DNA of 64,000 nucleotides from Pseudarthrobacter sp. MM222 (GCF_947090775.1 NZ_OX352321.1:1736001-1800000); one strand, 5' to 3'; shown: positions 18,181 through 27,780, counted from the stretch's first letter. Notes: generated by a model not told the origin, from the letters alone. Numbers and translations are program-made.

Positions 18181-19517
18181 GCCCCGACACCGCCACGCAA
18201 GTCCCTACCGACCTCGTCGTCGACGTCGGGCCGGTGGCCCACGGCGGCCACTGCGTCGCCCGGCACGAGGGACGGGTGGTGTTCGTCCGCCACGCCATCC
18301 CGGGCGAAAAAGTGCGGGTCCGCCTCACTGACGCCGGCCCGGACGCGAAGTTCTGGCGCGGGGACGTTGTGGAGGTCCTCGCGGCATCCCCGGACCGGGT
18401 GGATCACTTCTGGGATCTTGCCGATTCCGCACGGTCCTGGTCCCACCGCCACCCGCCGCTCGGCGGCGCGGAGCTCGGCCACATCTCGCTGGAACGCCAG
18501 CGCAGCCTCAAGGCGGAGGTCCTGGCCGAGCAGCTGCAGCGCCTCGCCGGCGTCGACCGCGTCACCGAGGTCGAAGCTGTGGGAGACCAGGCGGCACGGG
18601 ATGGCCTGGCCTGGCGGACCCGGGCCGGCTTCGCCGTGACCCCCGGCGGGAAACTCGGCATGCACGCCCACCGCTCCGACACGGTCCTGCCGGTCCGGGA
18701 GATGCCGCTGGCGGTGGACGGCATCAACGCGCTCCGGCTGTGGGAGATCGACCTGCAGGGCATCGAGCGCGTGGAGGTCGCGGCCCCGGCCAACGGCTCC
18801 CGCCCGCTCGTTCTCCTGGTGCCGGCCGCGGGCACCCGCGCCAAGCGGCTGAGCGCCATCCTCTCGCAGCTGCCGGACAACGTCTCGGTCGCCAGCTTTG
18901 ATCCGGTCAAGGGGGAGGCCCTGCAGTTGCGCGGGCGCACCTATGTCCAGGAGTCCGCGGCCGGCCATGAGTACCGGGTCACGGGCGACGGGTTCTGGCA
19001 AATCCACCGCGACGCGCCTGGCGCCCTCGTGGGGGCCCTGACCGGTTTCCTGCACGACGGCGGATTCCTGGACTCGGGCGCGGTGGTGGCGGACCTGTAC
19101 GCCGGCGCCGGCCTCTTCACGGCACCCCTCGCGGACGCCGTGGGCGTGACCGGATCCGTGCTGTCCGTGGAAGGTTCGCCCGGCGCCAGCCGGGATGCCC
19201 GCAAGAACCTGCACGGGGCGCCGCAGGTGGAAATAGTCCAGGGCAGGGTGGAACGGGTGCTGCGCCAGAAGCCGCGGAACTTCGACGCCGTCCTCCTGGA
19301 CCCGCCCCGGGCAGGAGCGGGCAAAGCTGTCGTGGACCAGCTGATCGGCACGGGCCCGCGGGCCGTTGCCTACGTCTCCTGCGATCCGGCGTCGTTCGCC
19401 CGCGATCTGGGCTACTTCCAGCAGGGCGGCTGGGAACTCTCTGGGTTGCGGGCCTTCGACCTGTATCCGCACACCCATCACATGGAGACTGTGGCGCTAC
19501 TGACTCCGCGGCGCTGA
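18177..19517 (+). CDS. TrmA/RlmD-type tRNA/rRNA uracil-C5 methyltransferase
   Basis: 446 residues from ATG 18177, overlapping the transporter stop. An N-terminal TRAM domain (about 9-65) is followed by the class I SAM methyltransferase domain: motif I ADLYAGAGLFTAPLAD, the NPPR-like LDPPRAGAG, catalytic Cys in YVSCDPASFARDL, and the ending THHMETVALL. These enzymes make 5-methyluridine in tRNA or 23S rRNA. The 4Fe-4S cysteines (CX5CX2C) of RlmC/RlmD are absent; the corresponding stretch SARSWSHRHPPLGGAELGHI has no Cys. The exact RNA target is unknown. Confidence 0.88.
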   Translation: MSPDTATQVPTDLVVDVGPVAHGGHCVARHEGRVVFVRHAIPGEKVRVRLTDAGPDAKFWRGDVVEVLAASPDRVDHFWDLADSARSWSHRHPPLGGAELGHISLERQRSLKAEVLAEQLQRLAGVDRVTEVEAVGDQAARDGLAWRTRAGFAVTPGGKLGMHAHRSDTVLPVREMPLAVDGINALRLWEIDLQGIERVEVAAPANGSRPLVLLVPAAGTRAKRLSAILSQLPDNVSVASFDPVKGEALQLRGRTYVQESAAGHEYRVTGDGFWQIHRDAPGALVGALTGFLHDGGFLDSGAVVADLYAGAGLFTAPLADAVGVTGSVLSVEGSPGASRDARKNLHGAPQVEIVQGRVERVLRQKPRNFDAVLLDPPRAGAGKAVVDQLIGTGPRAVAYVSCDPASFARDLGYFQQGGWELSGLRAFDLYPHTHHMETVALLTPRR

Positions 19518-19593
19518 TCCTACTAGGATGGGCGGAGTAGTCCGACGTCGCGCTCCGTAATCACGGCTGACCTCATGCAATATCCACTGAATC

Positions 19594-19607
19594 TCGTCCT
19601 GACGAGG
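19594..19607. promoter_or_regulatory. Short hairpin upstream of acnA
   Basis: CTCGTC-CT-GACGAG, an exact 6-bp inverted repeat, lies just before the larger palindrome in the aconitase leader. Confidence 0.35.
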
Positions 19608-19614
19608 CATGGTG

Positions 19615-19638
19615 CTAGTTAGGGAGTCCTAACTAGCA
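19615..19638. promoter_or_regulatory. Operator-like palindrome upstream of acnA
   Basis: GCTAGTTAGG and CCTAACTAGC are exact reverse complements separated by GAGT. The 24-bp element ends 50 bp before the aconitase ATG and has no T-run, so a regulator site is more likely than a terminator. Aconitase is controlled by TetR-type AcnR and by iron-dependent regulators in other actinobacteria; which, if any, acts here is unknown. The TTAGG/CCTAA halves recall DtxR-type half sites, but the spacing differs. Confidence 0.6.
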
Positions 19639-19688
19639 AGGGGTCTGCGGCGCGACAAAGATGAAACTGTTGCGAGAGGAGCCCTGCG

Positions 19689-22514
19689 ATGAGCATTGTG
19701 GACAGCTTCGGTTCAAAAGGCAAACTTAATGTAGCCGGTACCGAATACGAAATTTTCCGGTTGAACTCCGTTGAAGGTGCAGAAAACCTTCCGTTCAGCC
19801 TCAAGGTATTGCTTGAAAACCTGTTGAGGACCGAGGACGGCGCCAATATCACGGCCGACCACGTCCGAGCACTGGCCGGCTGGGACCCCAGCGCCCAGCC
19901 CGACACTGAAATCCAGTTCACGCCGGCGCGCGTGATCATGCAGGACTTCACCGGCGTTCCCTGCGTCGTCGACCTCGCCACCATGCGTGAGGCCGTCAAG
20001 GAACTCGGCGGCGACCCCAAGCGGGTCAACCCGCTGGCGCCGGCGGAAATGGTGATCGACCACTCCGTGCAGATCGACGCCTTCGGCAACTCCGGCGCAC
20101 TGGAGCGCAACATGGAGATCGAATACCAGCGCAACGGCGAGCGGTACCAGTTCCTGCGTTGGGGCCAGACCGCGTTTGACGACTTCAAGGTTGTCCCGCC
20201 CGGAACCGGCATCGTGCACCAGGTCAACATTGAGTACCTGGCCCGCACCGTCATGACCCGCGAAATCGACGGCGTTGTCCGGGCCTACCCGGACACCTGC
20301 GTCGGCACCGACTCGCACACCACCATGGTCAACGGCCTGGGCGTGCTGGGCTGGGGCGTCGGCGGCATCGAAGCCGAGGCTGCCATGCTCGGCCAGCCCG
20401 TTTCCATGCTGATCCCGCGCGTCGTGGGCTTCAAGCTGACCGGTTCCATCCCGGCCGGCGCCACCGCCACCGACGTCGTCCTCACCATCACCGAACAGCT
20501 GCGCAAGCACGGCGTCGTGGGCAAGTTCGTCGAGTTCTACGGCGAGGGCGTCGCGGCCGTGCCGCTGGCCAACCGCGCCACCATCGGCAACATGAGCCCG
20601 GAGTTCGGCTCCACGGCCGCAATGTTCCCCATCGACGATGTCACCATCGAGTACCTGCGCCTCACCGGCCGGTCCGACGAGAACGTCGCCCTCGTGGAGG
20701 CCTACGCCAAGGAACAGGGCCTCTGGCACGATCCGTCCCACGAGATCAAGTTCTCCGAGTACCTCGAGCTGGACCTGTCCACGGTGGTTCCCTCGATCTC
20801 CGGCCCGAAGCGTCCCCAGGACCGCATCGTTCTCACCGAGGCCAAGGACGAGTTCCGCCACGACCTGCTCAACTACGTCAAGCACGACGCCGACGCCGGC
20901 ACGCTGGACGAGTCCCTGGAGGAGAGCTTCCCGGCCTCGGACCCGCCCTCCTTCACCCAGTCTGATACGCACGTGACGGACACGGACCGCGAGCCGCCGG
21001 TCTATTCGGCAGCACACGGTGCGGCCGGCCGGGTTTCCAACGCCGTCAAGGTGACCACGGAAGACGGCCGCGAGTTCGAGCTGGACCACGGGGCCGTGGC
21101 CATCGCCTCGATCACGTCCTGCACCAACACGTCCAACCCGTCCGTGATGCTGGCCGCCGCTCTGCTGGCCCGCAACGCCGTGGACAAGGGCCTGACGTCC
21201 AAGCCGTGGGTCAAGACCTCCGTGGCCCCGGGCTCCAAGGTGGTCACCGACTACTACGAGAAGTCGGGCCTGACCCCGTACCTGGAGAAGCTTGGCTTCT
21301 ACATCGTCGGCTACGGCTGCGCCACCTGCATCGGCAACTCCGGCCCGCTGGATCCTGAGATTTCTGAAGCCGTCCAGGCCAACGACCTGTCAGTCACCGC
21401 CGTGCTCTCCGGTAACCGCAACTTCGAAGGCCGGATCAACCCGGACGTGAAGATGAACTACCTGGCGTCCCCGCCGCTGGTCATCGCCTACGCCCTGGCC
21501 GGAACCATGGACTTCGACTTCGAGTCAGACGCCCTTGGCAAGGACGACGCCGGCAACGACGTCTTCCTCAGGGACATCTGGCCGAACCCGGTGGAGGTCC
21601 AGCAGGTCATCGATTCCTCCATCGACAAGGAAATGTTCGCGCGCGGCTACGAAGGCGTCTTCGACGGCGACGCCCGCTGGAAGGCACTCGACACGCCGGC
21701 CGGCGACACCTTCGCCTGGGATCCGAACTCCACCTACGTGCGGAAGCCCCCGTACTTCGAGGGCATGAAGGCGAAGCCGGAGCCGGTTACCGACATCACC
21801 GGTGCCCGTGTCCTGCTGAAGCTCGGCGATTCGGTCACCACCGACCACATCTCCCCGGCCGGTTCGTTCAAGTCGGACACCCCGGCCGGACAGTACCTGC
21901 TGGCCAACGGTGTGGAGCGCAAGGACTTCAACTCCTACGGCTCACGCCGTGGCAACCACGAGGTCATGATCCGCGGCACCTTCGCGAACATCCGGATCAA
22001 GAACCAGCTGCTCGACGGCGTCGAGGGTGGCTTCACCCGCGACTTCACGCAGCCGGAAGGCCCGCAGGCGTACGTCTACGACGCAGCGCAGAACTACCAG
22101 GCAGCCGGCACCCCGCTGGTGGTCCTGGCCGGCAAGGAGTACGGCTCCGGTTCGTCCCGTGACTGGGCGGCCAAGGGTACGGCGCTCCTGGGCGTCAAGG
22201 CTGTCGTGGCCGAAAGCTACGAGCGCATCCACCGCTCCAACCTGATCGGCATGGGCGTCCTGCCGCTGCAGTACCCGGCCGGCCAGAACGCTGCCAGCCT
22301 GGGCCTGGCCGGTACGGAAACCTTCGCCGTTGAGGGGGTCACCGCGCTCAACGAAGGCACCACGCCGAAGACCCTCAAGGTCACCGCAACTGCCGACGAC
22401 GGTTCCACCACGTCCTTCGATGCGGTCCTGCGCATCGATACTCCGGGCGAGGCGGACTACTACCGCAACGGCGGCATCCTGCAGTACGTGCTGCGCCAGA
22501 TCTCCGCCAGCTAG
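19689..22514 (+). CDS. acnA: Aconitate hydratase A
   Basis: 941 residues. It interconverts citrate and isocitrate through cis-aconitate in the TCA cycle using a 4Fe-4S cluster. The cluster cysteines are Cys478 in SCTNTSNPS and Cys544/Cys547 in [12 protein letters not shown]. The C-terminal swivel domain carries [17 protein letters not shown]. The protein is longer than E. coli AcnA mainly through an acidic Ser/Asp-rich insertion around 395-450, usual in actinobacteria. GAGAGGAG lies shortly before the ATG. Upstream are two inverted repeats, downstream a strong terminator; it is probably its own unit. Confidence 0.96.
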   Translation: MSIVDSFGSKGKLNVAGTEYEIFRLNSVEGAENLPFSLKVLLENLLRTEDGANITADHVRALAGWDPSAQPDTEIQFTPARVIMQDFTGVPCVVDLATMREAVKELGGDPKRVNPLAPAEMVIDHSVQIDAFGNSGALERNMEIEYQRNGERYQFLRWGQTAFDDFKVVPPGTGIVHQVNIEYLARTVMTREIDGVVRAYPDTCVGTDSHTTMVNGLGVLGWGVGGIEAEAAMLGQPVSMLIPRVVGFKLTGSIPAGATATDVVLTITEQLRKHGVVGKFVEFYGEGVAAVPLANRATIGNMSPEFGSTAAMFPIDDVTIEYLRLTGRSDENVALVEAYAKEQGLWHDPSHEIKFSEYLELDLSTVVPSISGPKRPQDRIVLTEAKDEFRHDLLNYVKHDADAGTLDESLEESFPASDPPSFTQSDTHVTDTDREPPVYSAAHGAAGRVSNAVKVTTEDGREFELDHGAVAIASITSCTNTSNPSVMLAAALLARNAVDKGLTSKPWVKTSVAPGSKVVTDYYEKSGLTPYLEKLGFYIVGYGCATCIGNSGPLDPEISEAVQANDLSVTAVLSGNRNFEGRINPDVKMNYLASPPLVIAYALAGTMDFDFESDALGKDDAGNDVFLRDIWPNPVEVQQVIDSSIDKEMFARGYEGVFDGDARWKALDTPAGDTFAWDPNSTYVRKPPYFEGMKAKPEPVTDITGARVLLKLGDSVTTDHISPAGSFKSDTPAGQYLLANGVERKDFNSYGSRRGNHEVMIRGTFANIRIKNQLLDGVEGGFTRDFTQPEGPQAYVYDAAQNYQAAGTPLVVLAGKEYGSGSSRDWAAKGTALLGVKAVVAESYERIHRSNLIGMGVLPLQYPAGQNAASLGLAGTETFAVEGVTALNEGTTPKTLKVTATADDGSTTSFDAVLRIDTPGEADYYRNGGILQYVLRQISAS

Positions 22515-22553
22515 CGGAGGATCCCTTCCAGCGCGGAAGGAACTGCACGCAGG

Positions 22554-22588
22554 AAGGCCCCGGCCGGTCAATGACCGGCCGGGGCCTT
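22554..22588 (+). terminator. Strong GC-rich terminator after acnA
   Basis: A 17-base arm starting AAGGCCCCGGCCGG is followed, after one base, by its exact reverse complement ending in GGGGCCTT. It lies 40 bases after the aconitase stop. The stem is near-symmetric, so it could work in both directions. Confidence 0.8.
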
Positions 22589-22621
22589 CGCGTTCCGGCA
22601 CCCGGGCCGTTCCGGAGGCGT

Positions 22622-22627
22622 TAGAGT
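22622..22627 (+). promoter_or_regulatory. -10 box TAGAGT upstream of dxs
   Basis: TAGAGT is followed by eight bases and an ATG at 22636 that opens a short frame overlapping dxs. Transcription would start at or one base before that ATG. Confidence 0.5.
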
Positions 22628-22635
22628 TAAACGGC

Positions 22636-22701
22636 ATGTCTACCACTCGAAGGAGGGGCCGTTGGGAATCTTGGAGACCGTCCGGAATCCGCAGGACCTG
22701 A
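22636..22701 (+). CDS. Leaderless upstream ORF overlapping dxs start
   Basis: A 21-codon frame starts with [10 protein letters not shown], is Arg/Trp-rich and ends at TGA 22699-22701. Its ATG sits at the predicted transcription start. It contains the dxs ribosome-binding site and runs 40 bases into dxs in another frame, so its translation would pass over the dxs initiation region. It could couple or dampen dxs expression. This is a prediction from position only; the peptide itself may have no function. Confidence 0.4.
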   Translation: MSTTRRRGRWESWRPSGIRRT

Positions 22702-24635
22702 GCAAGTTGTCCGAGGCGCAGCTGGATCAGCTGGCAGCCGAGGTCAGGGAATTCCTGATCGGCAACGTCTCCCAGACCGGAGGCCACCTCGGCCCGAACC
22801 TCGGCGTCGTGGAACTCACCGTCGCCGTGCACCGGATCTTCGATTCGCCCCGCGACAGCATCGTCTTCGATACCGGCCACCAGTCGTACGTCCACAAACT
22901 CCTCACCGGCCGCCAGGACTTCAGCACGCTCCGCCAGCAGGGCGGACTCTCCGGTTACCCGGACCGCGCCGAGTCAGACCACGACATCGTGGAAAGCTCG
23001 CACGCGTCCTCCTCGCTGTCCTGGGCCGACGGGATCTCCCGCGCCCGGCAGCTGACCGGGGACGGAGACCGGTACGTCATCGCCGTCGTGGGCGACGGCG
23101 CCCTGACCGGCGGCATGGCCTGGGAGGCCCTGAACAACATCGCCGCGGACAAGAAGCGCCGCGTCGTCATCGTCGTCAACGACAACGGGCGCTCCTACGC
23201 CCCGACCGTCGGCGGCTTCGCCGACTATCTGGCCTCGTTGCGGCCCACCATCGATTCCTTCCGCGCCGCACCCGCCTACGAGGGCACGCTGGACTGGTGG
23301 CGCCGGAAGCTGCAGAACGGCGGCACCTTCGGGCAGTTGACCTACCGCAGCCTCCACGCCATGAAAAAGGGCATCAAGGACTGGTGGGCGCCGCAGGGCA
23401 TGTTCGAGGACCTCGGCATGAAGTACATCGGCCCGGTGGACGGCCACAACCTGCAGGCCATGGAGCACGCCCTCTCCACGGCCAAGAACTATGCCGGACC
23501 CGTCATTGTCCACGCCATGACGGAGAAGGGCCACGGCTACGCGCCGGCCCGCGCCCATGAGGCGGACCAGTTCCACGCCGTCGGCATCATCGACCCGGAA
23601 ACGGGCGAGCCCACCGAGGCGGGCGGCGCCAAGTCCTGGACGTCCGTCTTCGCCGACGAAATTGCCGACATCGCAGACGAACGCAAGGACATCGTCGGCA
23701 TCACCGGCGCCATGCTCATCCCGGTCGGGCTGCACAAGTTCGCCGCCCGGCACCCCGAGCGGGTGTTCGACGTCGGCATCGCCGAACAGCACGCGCTCAC
23801 CTCCGCGGCCGGCATGGCCTTCGGCGGGCTGCACCCGGTCGTCGCCGTCTACGCAACGTTCCTCAACCGCGCTTTCGACCAGCTGCTGATGGACGTCGCC
23901 CTGCACAAGGCCGGAGTCACCGTGGTCCTGGACCGCGCCGGGGTCACGGGGCCCGACGGCGCCAGCCACCACGGCATGTGGGACATGGCCATGGTCCAGA
24001 TCGTTCCGGGACTGCACCTGGCCGCCCCGCGCGACGCCAGCAGGCTGCGCGAGGAACTCCGCGAGGCCGTCGCGATCGAGGACGCGCCGAGCGTGATCCG
24101 CTACTCCAAGGGCACCGTCGGCGCCGAGGTGGACGCCGTCGAGCGGCTCAGCGACGGCGTGGACGTGCTCGCGCGGCGCCCCGCCGGCTCGACCGAAAAC
24201 GACGTCCTGATCGTCAGCGTCGGCGCCATGTCCGAACTCGCGCTGGACGTCTCGAACCGGCTCGGAGCCCAGGGCATCAGTTCCACCGTCGTGGACCCCC
24301 GCTGGCTGTTGCCCGTCCGGAAGTCCATCATCGCCCTCGCCTCGCACCACCGCCTCGTCGTCTGCATCGAAGACGGGGTGCGCGCCGGCGGTGTCGGCTC
24401 GCGGATCCGGCAGGAAATGCGGGCCGCCGGAGTGGACACCGCACTGAACGAGGTGGGGCTCCCGGTCGAATTCCTGGACCACGGAAGCCGCAGCCAGGTC
24501 CTGGAGCGCGTCGGATTGACCGCCAGGAAGATCACGCACGACGTCGTCGCCCAGGTCCTCGGGACCAAGGTGCCGTTCGCCCGGCCCCTGCCCGGGCAGG
24601 AACACCCCAGCACCGGCAGCCTGCCGCTGCTATAG
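22662..24635 (+). CDS. dxs: 1-deoxy-D-xylulose-5-phosphate synthase
   Basis: 657 residues. It condenses pyruvate and glyceraldehyde-3-phosphate to DXP, the first step of the MEP isoprenoid pathway, using thiamine diphosphate. Landmarks are [16 protein letters not shown] near the start, the ThDP motif [16 protein letters not shown], the catalytic-Glu region [18 protein letters not shown], and [15 protein letters not shown] in the transketolase-type middle domain. The start is TTG 22662, 5 nt after GGAGG and matching the family start [12 protein letters not shown]. The upstream leaderless ORF overlaps it. Confidence 0.95.
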   Translation: MGILETVRNPQDLSKLSEAQLDQLAAEVREFLIGNVSQTGGHLGPNLGVVELTVAVHRIFDSPRDSIVFDTGHQSYVHKLLTGRQDFSTLRQQGGLSGYPDRAESDHDIVESSHASSSLSWADGISRARQLTGDGDRYVIAVVGDGALTGGMAWEALNNIAADKKRRVVIVVNDNGRSYAPTVGGFADYLASLRPTIDSFRAAPAYEGTLDWWRRKLQNGGTFGQLTYRSLHAMKKGIKDWWAPQGMFEDLGMKYIGPVDGHNLQAMEHALSTAKNYAGPVIVHAMTEKGHGYAPARAHEADQFHAVGIIDPETGEPTEAGGAKSWTSVFADEIADIADERKDIVGITGAMLIPVGLHKFAARHPERVFDVGIAEQHALTSAAGMAFGGLHPVVAVYATFLNRAFDQLLMDVALHKAGVTVVLDRAGVTGPDGASHHGMWDMAMVQIVPGLHLAAPRDASRLREELREAVAIEDAPSVIRYSKGTVGAEVDAVERLSDGVDVLARRPAGSTENDVLIVSVGAMSELALDVSNRLGAQGISSTVVDPRWLLPVRKSIIALASHHRLVVCIEDGVRAGGVGSRIRQEMRAAGVDTALNEVGLPVEFLDHGSRSQVLERVGLTARKITHDVVAQVLGTKVPFARPLPGQEHPSTGSLPLL

Positions 24636-24725
24636 CCAGCACGTCTGAACAGCGAATCCAAGAAGCAATACCGTCCGGCGCCAACGCGTGGTGCCGCGTT
24701 CGACGGTCCAGGAAGGAACTGGCAT

Positions 24726-25283
24726 ATGAGCGGAATTATCCGGGTTTACAAACGGAACGAAGAAGGGGTCCTGGAGTTCAGGGAAGCCTGGTTTGATGAG
24801 GACTACAGCCAGTTTGTGATGAACCACGGGGTGGTCGGGCACCAGAGCAAAACCGAGGAGACCGACGTCGCCGACGCCGCCGCCGCTGAGGGACTGATGG
24901 ATGCCTTCGCCGTGCAGTGCGCCGAGGACGGCTACGCGGAGGTCCCCGAAAAGGACCAGTTCTGGGTTGTGGCCCAGTACGCGCTCAAGACGAAGGACGG
25001 CACCAACCGGGACCGCTACCTGGAGGAGAAAGCCAAGGACGCGTTGATCAGCCATCTGGCCTGGCGCGGACTGGGAACAGTGGAGCGCTCGGAATTCGGC
25101 GACTCAAAACTGAACATCTTCTGCCTCACCCCGGACGTCAACAAGACCGTGAACGCGATCAAGGTTTGCATCCGCGGCGAGGACCTCGACTTCACCAAGC
25201 TCAGCATCGGCGCGGCACCGTTCGGCGACACCGAATTCAAGCTCAAGCATTCACCGAAGCCGGCCAACAGCTTCAGTCTGTAG
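24726..25283 (+). CDS. Conserved hypothetical protein, 185 aa
   Basis: I do not recognise the family. The protein is soluble and acidic, with no signal peptide or membrane helix. It contains AWFDEDYSQFVMNHGVVGHQ, an Ala-rich helix, and a central FWVVAQYALKTKDGTNRDRYLEEKA. The C-terminal half alternates strands and helices (KLNIFCLTPDVNKTVNAIKVC) and ends in a loose tail. AGGAAGGA ahead of the ATG is a strong ribosome-binding site. It follows dxs by 90 bases and may be co-transcribed with it. Codon use matches its neighbours. Confidence 0.7.
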   Translation: MSGIIRVYKRNEEGVLEFREAWFDEDYSQFVMNHGVVGHQSKTEETDVADAAAAEGLMDAFAVQCAEDGYAEVPEKDQFWVVAQYALKTKDGTNRDRYLEEKAKDALISHLAWRGLGTVERSEFGDSKLNIFCLTPDVNKTVNAIKVCIRGEDLDFTKLSIGAAPFGDTEFKLKHSPKPANSFSL

Positions 25284-25352
25284 TTCCCTCCGTAGTCCGT
25301 ACTGCTAGTTCACATCAGCTTTGGGGGCAATCAAACTGGAAGGCACACCGCA

Positions 25353-25571
25353 ATGACGCCGAAATCCCTTGAACCAGGCCGCACACCGCTTCCGCGGGGG
25401 ATTGCCGCTCCGGCCCGGAGGTCCCTGGCGCATGCCGGGGTGGAAACTTTGGAACAGCTGGTGCAGCTGGGCGAACGGAAACTCGCCGGGATGGCGGGAG
25501 TTTGCCCGCGCACCATGGCGCAGCTCCGGGACGCCCTGGACGACCACGGGCTGGAGCTCTCGGCCGGCTGA
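25353..25571 (+). CDS. Small helix-hairpin-helix protein
   Basis: 72 residues. After a Pro/Arg-rich start (GRTPLPRGIAAPARRSLAHA) come GVETLEQLVQLGERKLAGMAG and VCPRTMAQLRDALDDHGL. This is the pattern of the RNA polymerase alpha C-terminal / helix-hairpin-helix fold, which binds DNA minor groove without sequence motifs. It is far too short to be RpoA and stands alone. GGAAGG lies about 10 nt before the ATG. It could be a DNA-binding accessory protein; that is inference from the fold. Confidence 0.65.
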   Translation: MTPKSLEPGRTPLPRGIAAPARRSLAHAGVETLEQLVQLGERKLAGMAGVCPRTMAQLRDALDDHGLELSAG

Positions 25572-25596
25572 CGCGAGGGCCTCGCCGGGGCCGTTA

Positions 25597-25602
25597 TAGG
25601 CT
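25597..25602 (+). promoter_or_regulatory. -10 box TAGGCT of leaderless aldo/keto reductase gene
   Basis: TAGGCT, within TTATAGGCT, is followed by seven bases and the ATG at 25610. No Shine-Dalgarno is present. Confidence 0.6.
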
Positions 25603-25609
25603 GAACCCC

Positions 25610-26587
25610 ATGACTGAATACCGCCGTGTGGGAAATTCCGGACTGACCGTCTCCGTCGTGGGCCTGGGCTGTAACAACCTTGGCCGGTCTAATACGGCGA
25701 CCGAGTCGCAGGAGGGGACCGACGCCGTCGTGCACGCGGCCCTCGACGCCGGCATCACCTTCTTCGACGTCGCGGACAACTACGGCCGGCAACCGGGCCT
25801 CAGTGAAACGATGCTGGGCAAGGCCCTCGCCGGCCGGCGGGACGACGCGGTGATCGGCACCAAGTTCGGCATGGACGTCCGGGGCGCCAACGGCAACGAT
25901 TTCGGTGCGCGCGGATCCCGCCGCTATATCATCCGGGCCGCCGAGGCCTCGCTGCGCCGGCTGGGTACCGACTGGATCGACCTCTACCAGTTCCACACCC
26001 CCGACCCGCTGACGCCCATCGAGGAGACCCTCGCGGCCCTCGACGAGCTCGTGACGAGCGGGAAGGTCCGCTACATCGGCCACTCGAACCGGGCCGGCTG
26101 GCAGATCGCCGAAGCCGAATACGTGGCACGGGCCCGGGGCGGATCGCGCTTTATCTCCAGCCAGAACCACTACAACCTGCTGGACCGCCGTGCCGAGCTT
26201 GAGGTGACCCCCGCCGCCGAAGCCTTCGGGCTGGGCGTGCTGCCCTACTTCCCGCTCGCCAATGGGCTGCTGACCGGCAAATATGCCAAGGGCAGCGCTC
26301 CCGAGGGTTCCCGGCTCAGCCACACCCGGACCAACCTGGTGAACGACGCCGACTGGGAGCAGCTGGAGGCGTTCAGCGCCTTCGCCGCCGCCCGGGGCCT
26401 GAACGAGATCCAGGTCGCCTTCTCCTGGCTGGCGGCGCAGCCGTCCGTGAGCAGTGTCATTGCCGGCGCCACCCGGCCCGAACAGGTCCGGCAGAACGCC
26501 GCCGCCGTGGCCTGGATCCCCAGCGCCGCGGAACTCGCCGAACTGGACGACCTCTTCCCGCGCACGCCCAAGGTGGCGCTGTTCTAG
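25610..26587 (+). CDS. Aldo/keto reductase
   Basis: 325 residues, an NADPH-dependent (beta/alpha)8-barrel oxidoreductase. The catalytic tetrad is visible: Asp53 and Tyr58 in FFDVADNYGR, Lys85 in GTKFGM, His129 in LYQFHTPDP. The cofactor region near the C-terminus (SVSSVIAGATRPEQVRQNAAA) fits the YhdN/AKR11-13 type. The frame is open upstream, but ATG 25610 fits both the family start (YRRVGNSGLTVSVVGLG) and the leaderless promoter. It precedes the nucleoside hydrolase gene by 8 bases, probably an operon. Substrate unknown. Confidence 0.9.
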   Translation: MTEYRRVGNSGLTVSVVGLGCNNLGRSNTATESQEGTDAVVHAALDAGITFFDVADNYGRQPGLSETMLGKALAGRRDDAVIGTKFGMDVRGANGNDFGARGSRRYIIRAAEASLRRLGTDWIDLYQFHTPDPLTPIEETLAALDELVTSGKVRYIGHSNRAGWQIAEAEYVARARGGSRFISSQNHYNLLDRRAELEVTPAAEAFGLGVLPYFPLANGLLTGKYAKGSAPEGSRLSHTRTNLVNDADWEQLEAFSAFAAARGLNEIQVAFSWLAAQPSVSSVIAGATRPEQVRQNAAAVAWIPSAAELAELDDLFPRTPKVALF

Positions 26588-26595
26588 GGGACGCC

Positions 26596-27726
26596 GTGCC
26601 GAGTCCAGGGAAAACCGTGCCCACGCACTCTGCGCGCACGCACTCTGCGCCCACGCACACTGAGCCCACGCACTCTGCGCCCACGCACACTGCGCCCACG
26701 CACTACGTGCTGATGGATGTCGATACCGGAATCGACGACGCCCTGGCCCTCGTGTACCTGCTCTCCCGGCCCGAAGTGCGGATCCAGGCGATCACCTGCA
26801 CCGCCGGAAACGTTGGCGCCCGGCAGGTTGCCCTGAACAACCTGGCCCTGCTGGAGCTCTGCGGCAGGCCGGGAATCGAGGTTGCCATCGGGGCCGAAGT
26901 GCCGCTGGAAATTCCGCTGATCACCACCGAGGAAACGCACGGGCCGCAGGGGATCGGCTACGCCGAACTGCCTGCCCCGGCGCAGGGGATCTCGGCGCGG
27001 CACGCCGTCGACGTCTGGGTGGAGGAGGCCCGTGCGCACCCGGGGGAGCTGACCGGCCTCATCACCGGCCCGCTGACCAACTTCGCCCTCGCCCTGCGCC
27101 GGGAACCGGAGCTGCCGCTCCTGCTCAAGGGCCTCGTGATCATGGGCGGGAGCTTCAACTACCAGGGCAACACCACCCCCACGGCGGAGTGGAACGTCTC
27201 CGTTGACCCGCACGCCGCCAAGGAGGTCTTCGCGGCCTACCGTGGACTGCCCGAGGACAAACTGCCGCTGGTGTGCGCGCTGGAAACCACCGAGCTGATC
27301 GAACTCCGGCCGGAGCACCTGCAACGCCTCGCCGAATCAGCCGGCGCCCCGCCGGAACTGGTCCTGCCGGAGCAGCCTGCCGGCCAGCGCAGCACCTCCC
27401 CGAACCGGCTTGTCGCCTGCCTGTCCGACGCGGTCCGGTTCTATCTGGAGTTCCACAGGCAGTATGACCAGGGTTACATCGCACACATGCACGATGCCTT
27501 CGCGGCCTGCGCCGCCATCGGCCGCACGCCCGTAGCTGCCCGGCTGGCGACGGTCGACGTCGAAACCTCATCGCCCCTGCTCATCGGCACGACGGTGGCC
27601 GACTACCGCGGGCTCTGGGGGATGCGGCCCAACGCCAGGGTGGTTGTCTCCAACGACCCCGACCAGTGCTTCGATGAGCTGATCACGTCCGTGGGCGCGC
27701 TGGCCCGCCGGACCGGGCACCCCTAG
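26596..27726 (+). CDS. Inosine/uridine-preferring nucleoside hydrolase with His-rich N-terminal repeat
   Basis: 376 residues. Nucleoside hydrolases cleave ribonucleosides to base and ribose at a Ca2+ site. The metal motif DVDTGIDDALAL provides Asp41, Asp43, Asp47 and Asp48; MGGSFNYQGNTTPTAEWN supplies substrate-site residues. The first 36 residues are unusual: a repeat of PTHSA-like pentapeptides encoded by a 15-bp tandem repeat. Normal family members begin close to residue 37 (YVLMDVDTG). The GTG start at 26596 is preceded by GGGG; a start inside the repeat cannot be excluded. Neighbours are an aldo/keto reductase and an ECF transporter. Confidence 0.88.
   Translation: MPSPGKTVPTHSARTHSAPTHTEPTHSAPTHTAPTHYVLMDVDTGIDDALALVYLLSRPEVRIQAITCTAGNVGARQVALNNLALLELCGRPGIEVAIGAEVPLEIPLITTEETHGPQGIGYAELPAPAQGISARHAVDVWVEEARAHPGELTGLITGPLTNFALALRREPELPLLLKGLVIMGGSFNYQGNTTPTAEWNVSVDPHAAKEVFAAYRGLPEDKLPLVCALETTELIELRPEHLQRLAESAGAPPELVLPEQPAGQRSTSPNRLVACLSDAVRFYLEFHRQYDQGYIAHMHDAFAACAAIGRTPVAARLATVDVETSSPLLIGTTVADYRGLWGMRPNARVVVSNDPDQCFDELITSVGALARRTGHP
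26620..26706 (+). repeat. 15-bp coding tandem repeat (PTHSA units)
   Basis: Five full copies and a partial sixth of a unit close to CCCACGCACTCTGCG run in frame through the nucleoside hydrolase start. They encode PTHSA, RTHSA, PTHTE, PTHSA, PTHTA and PTHY. High identity between units suggests recent slippage expansion. Confidence 0.9.
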
Positions 27727-27774
27727 CGGCGCCCGGTCCGCGTCCCAGTGGTCGGAGCGGGACCTGGCGCTCGC

Positions 27775-27780
27775 TAGGAT
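27775..27780 (+). promoter_or_regulatory. -10 box TAGGAT upstream of ECF operon
   Basis: TAGGAT would start an mRNA near 27787 with a leader of about 55 bases, ending in AAGGA 8 nt before the ATG of the S component. The leader contains GTTGC-A-GCAAC at 27811-27821. I see no known riboswitch. Confidence 0.45.
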
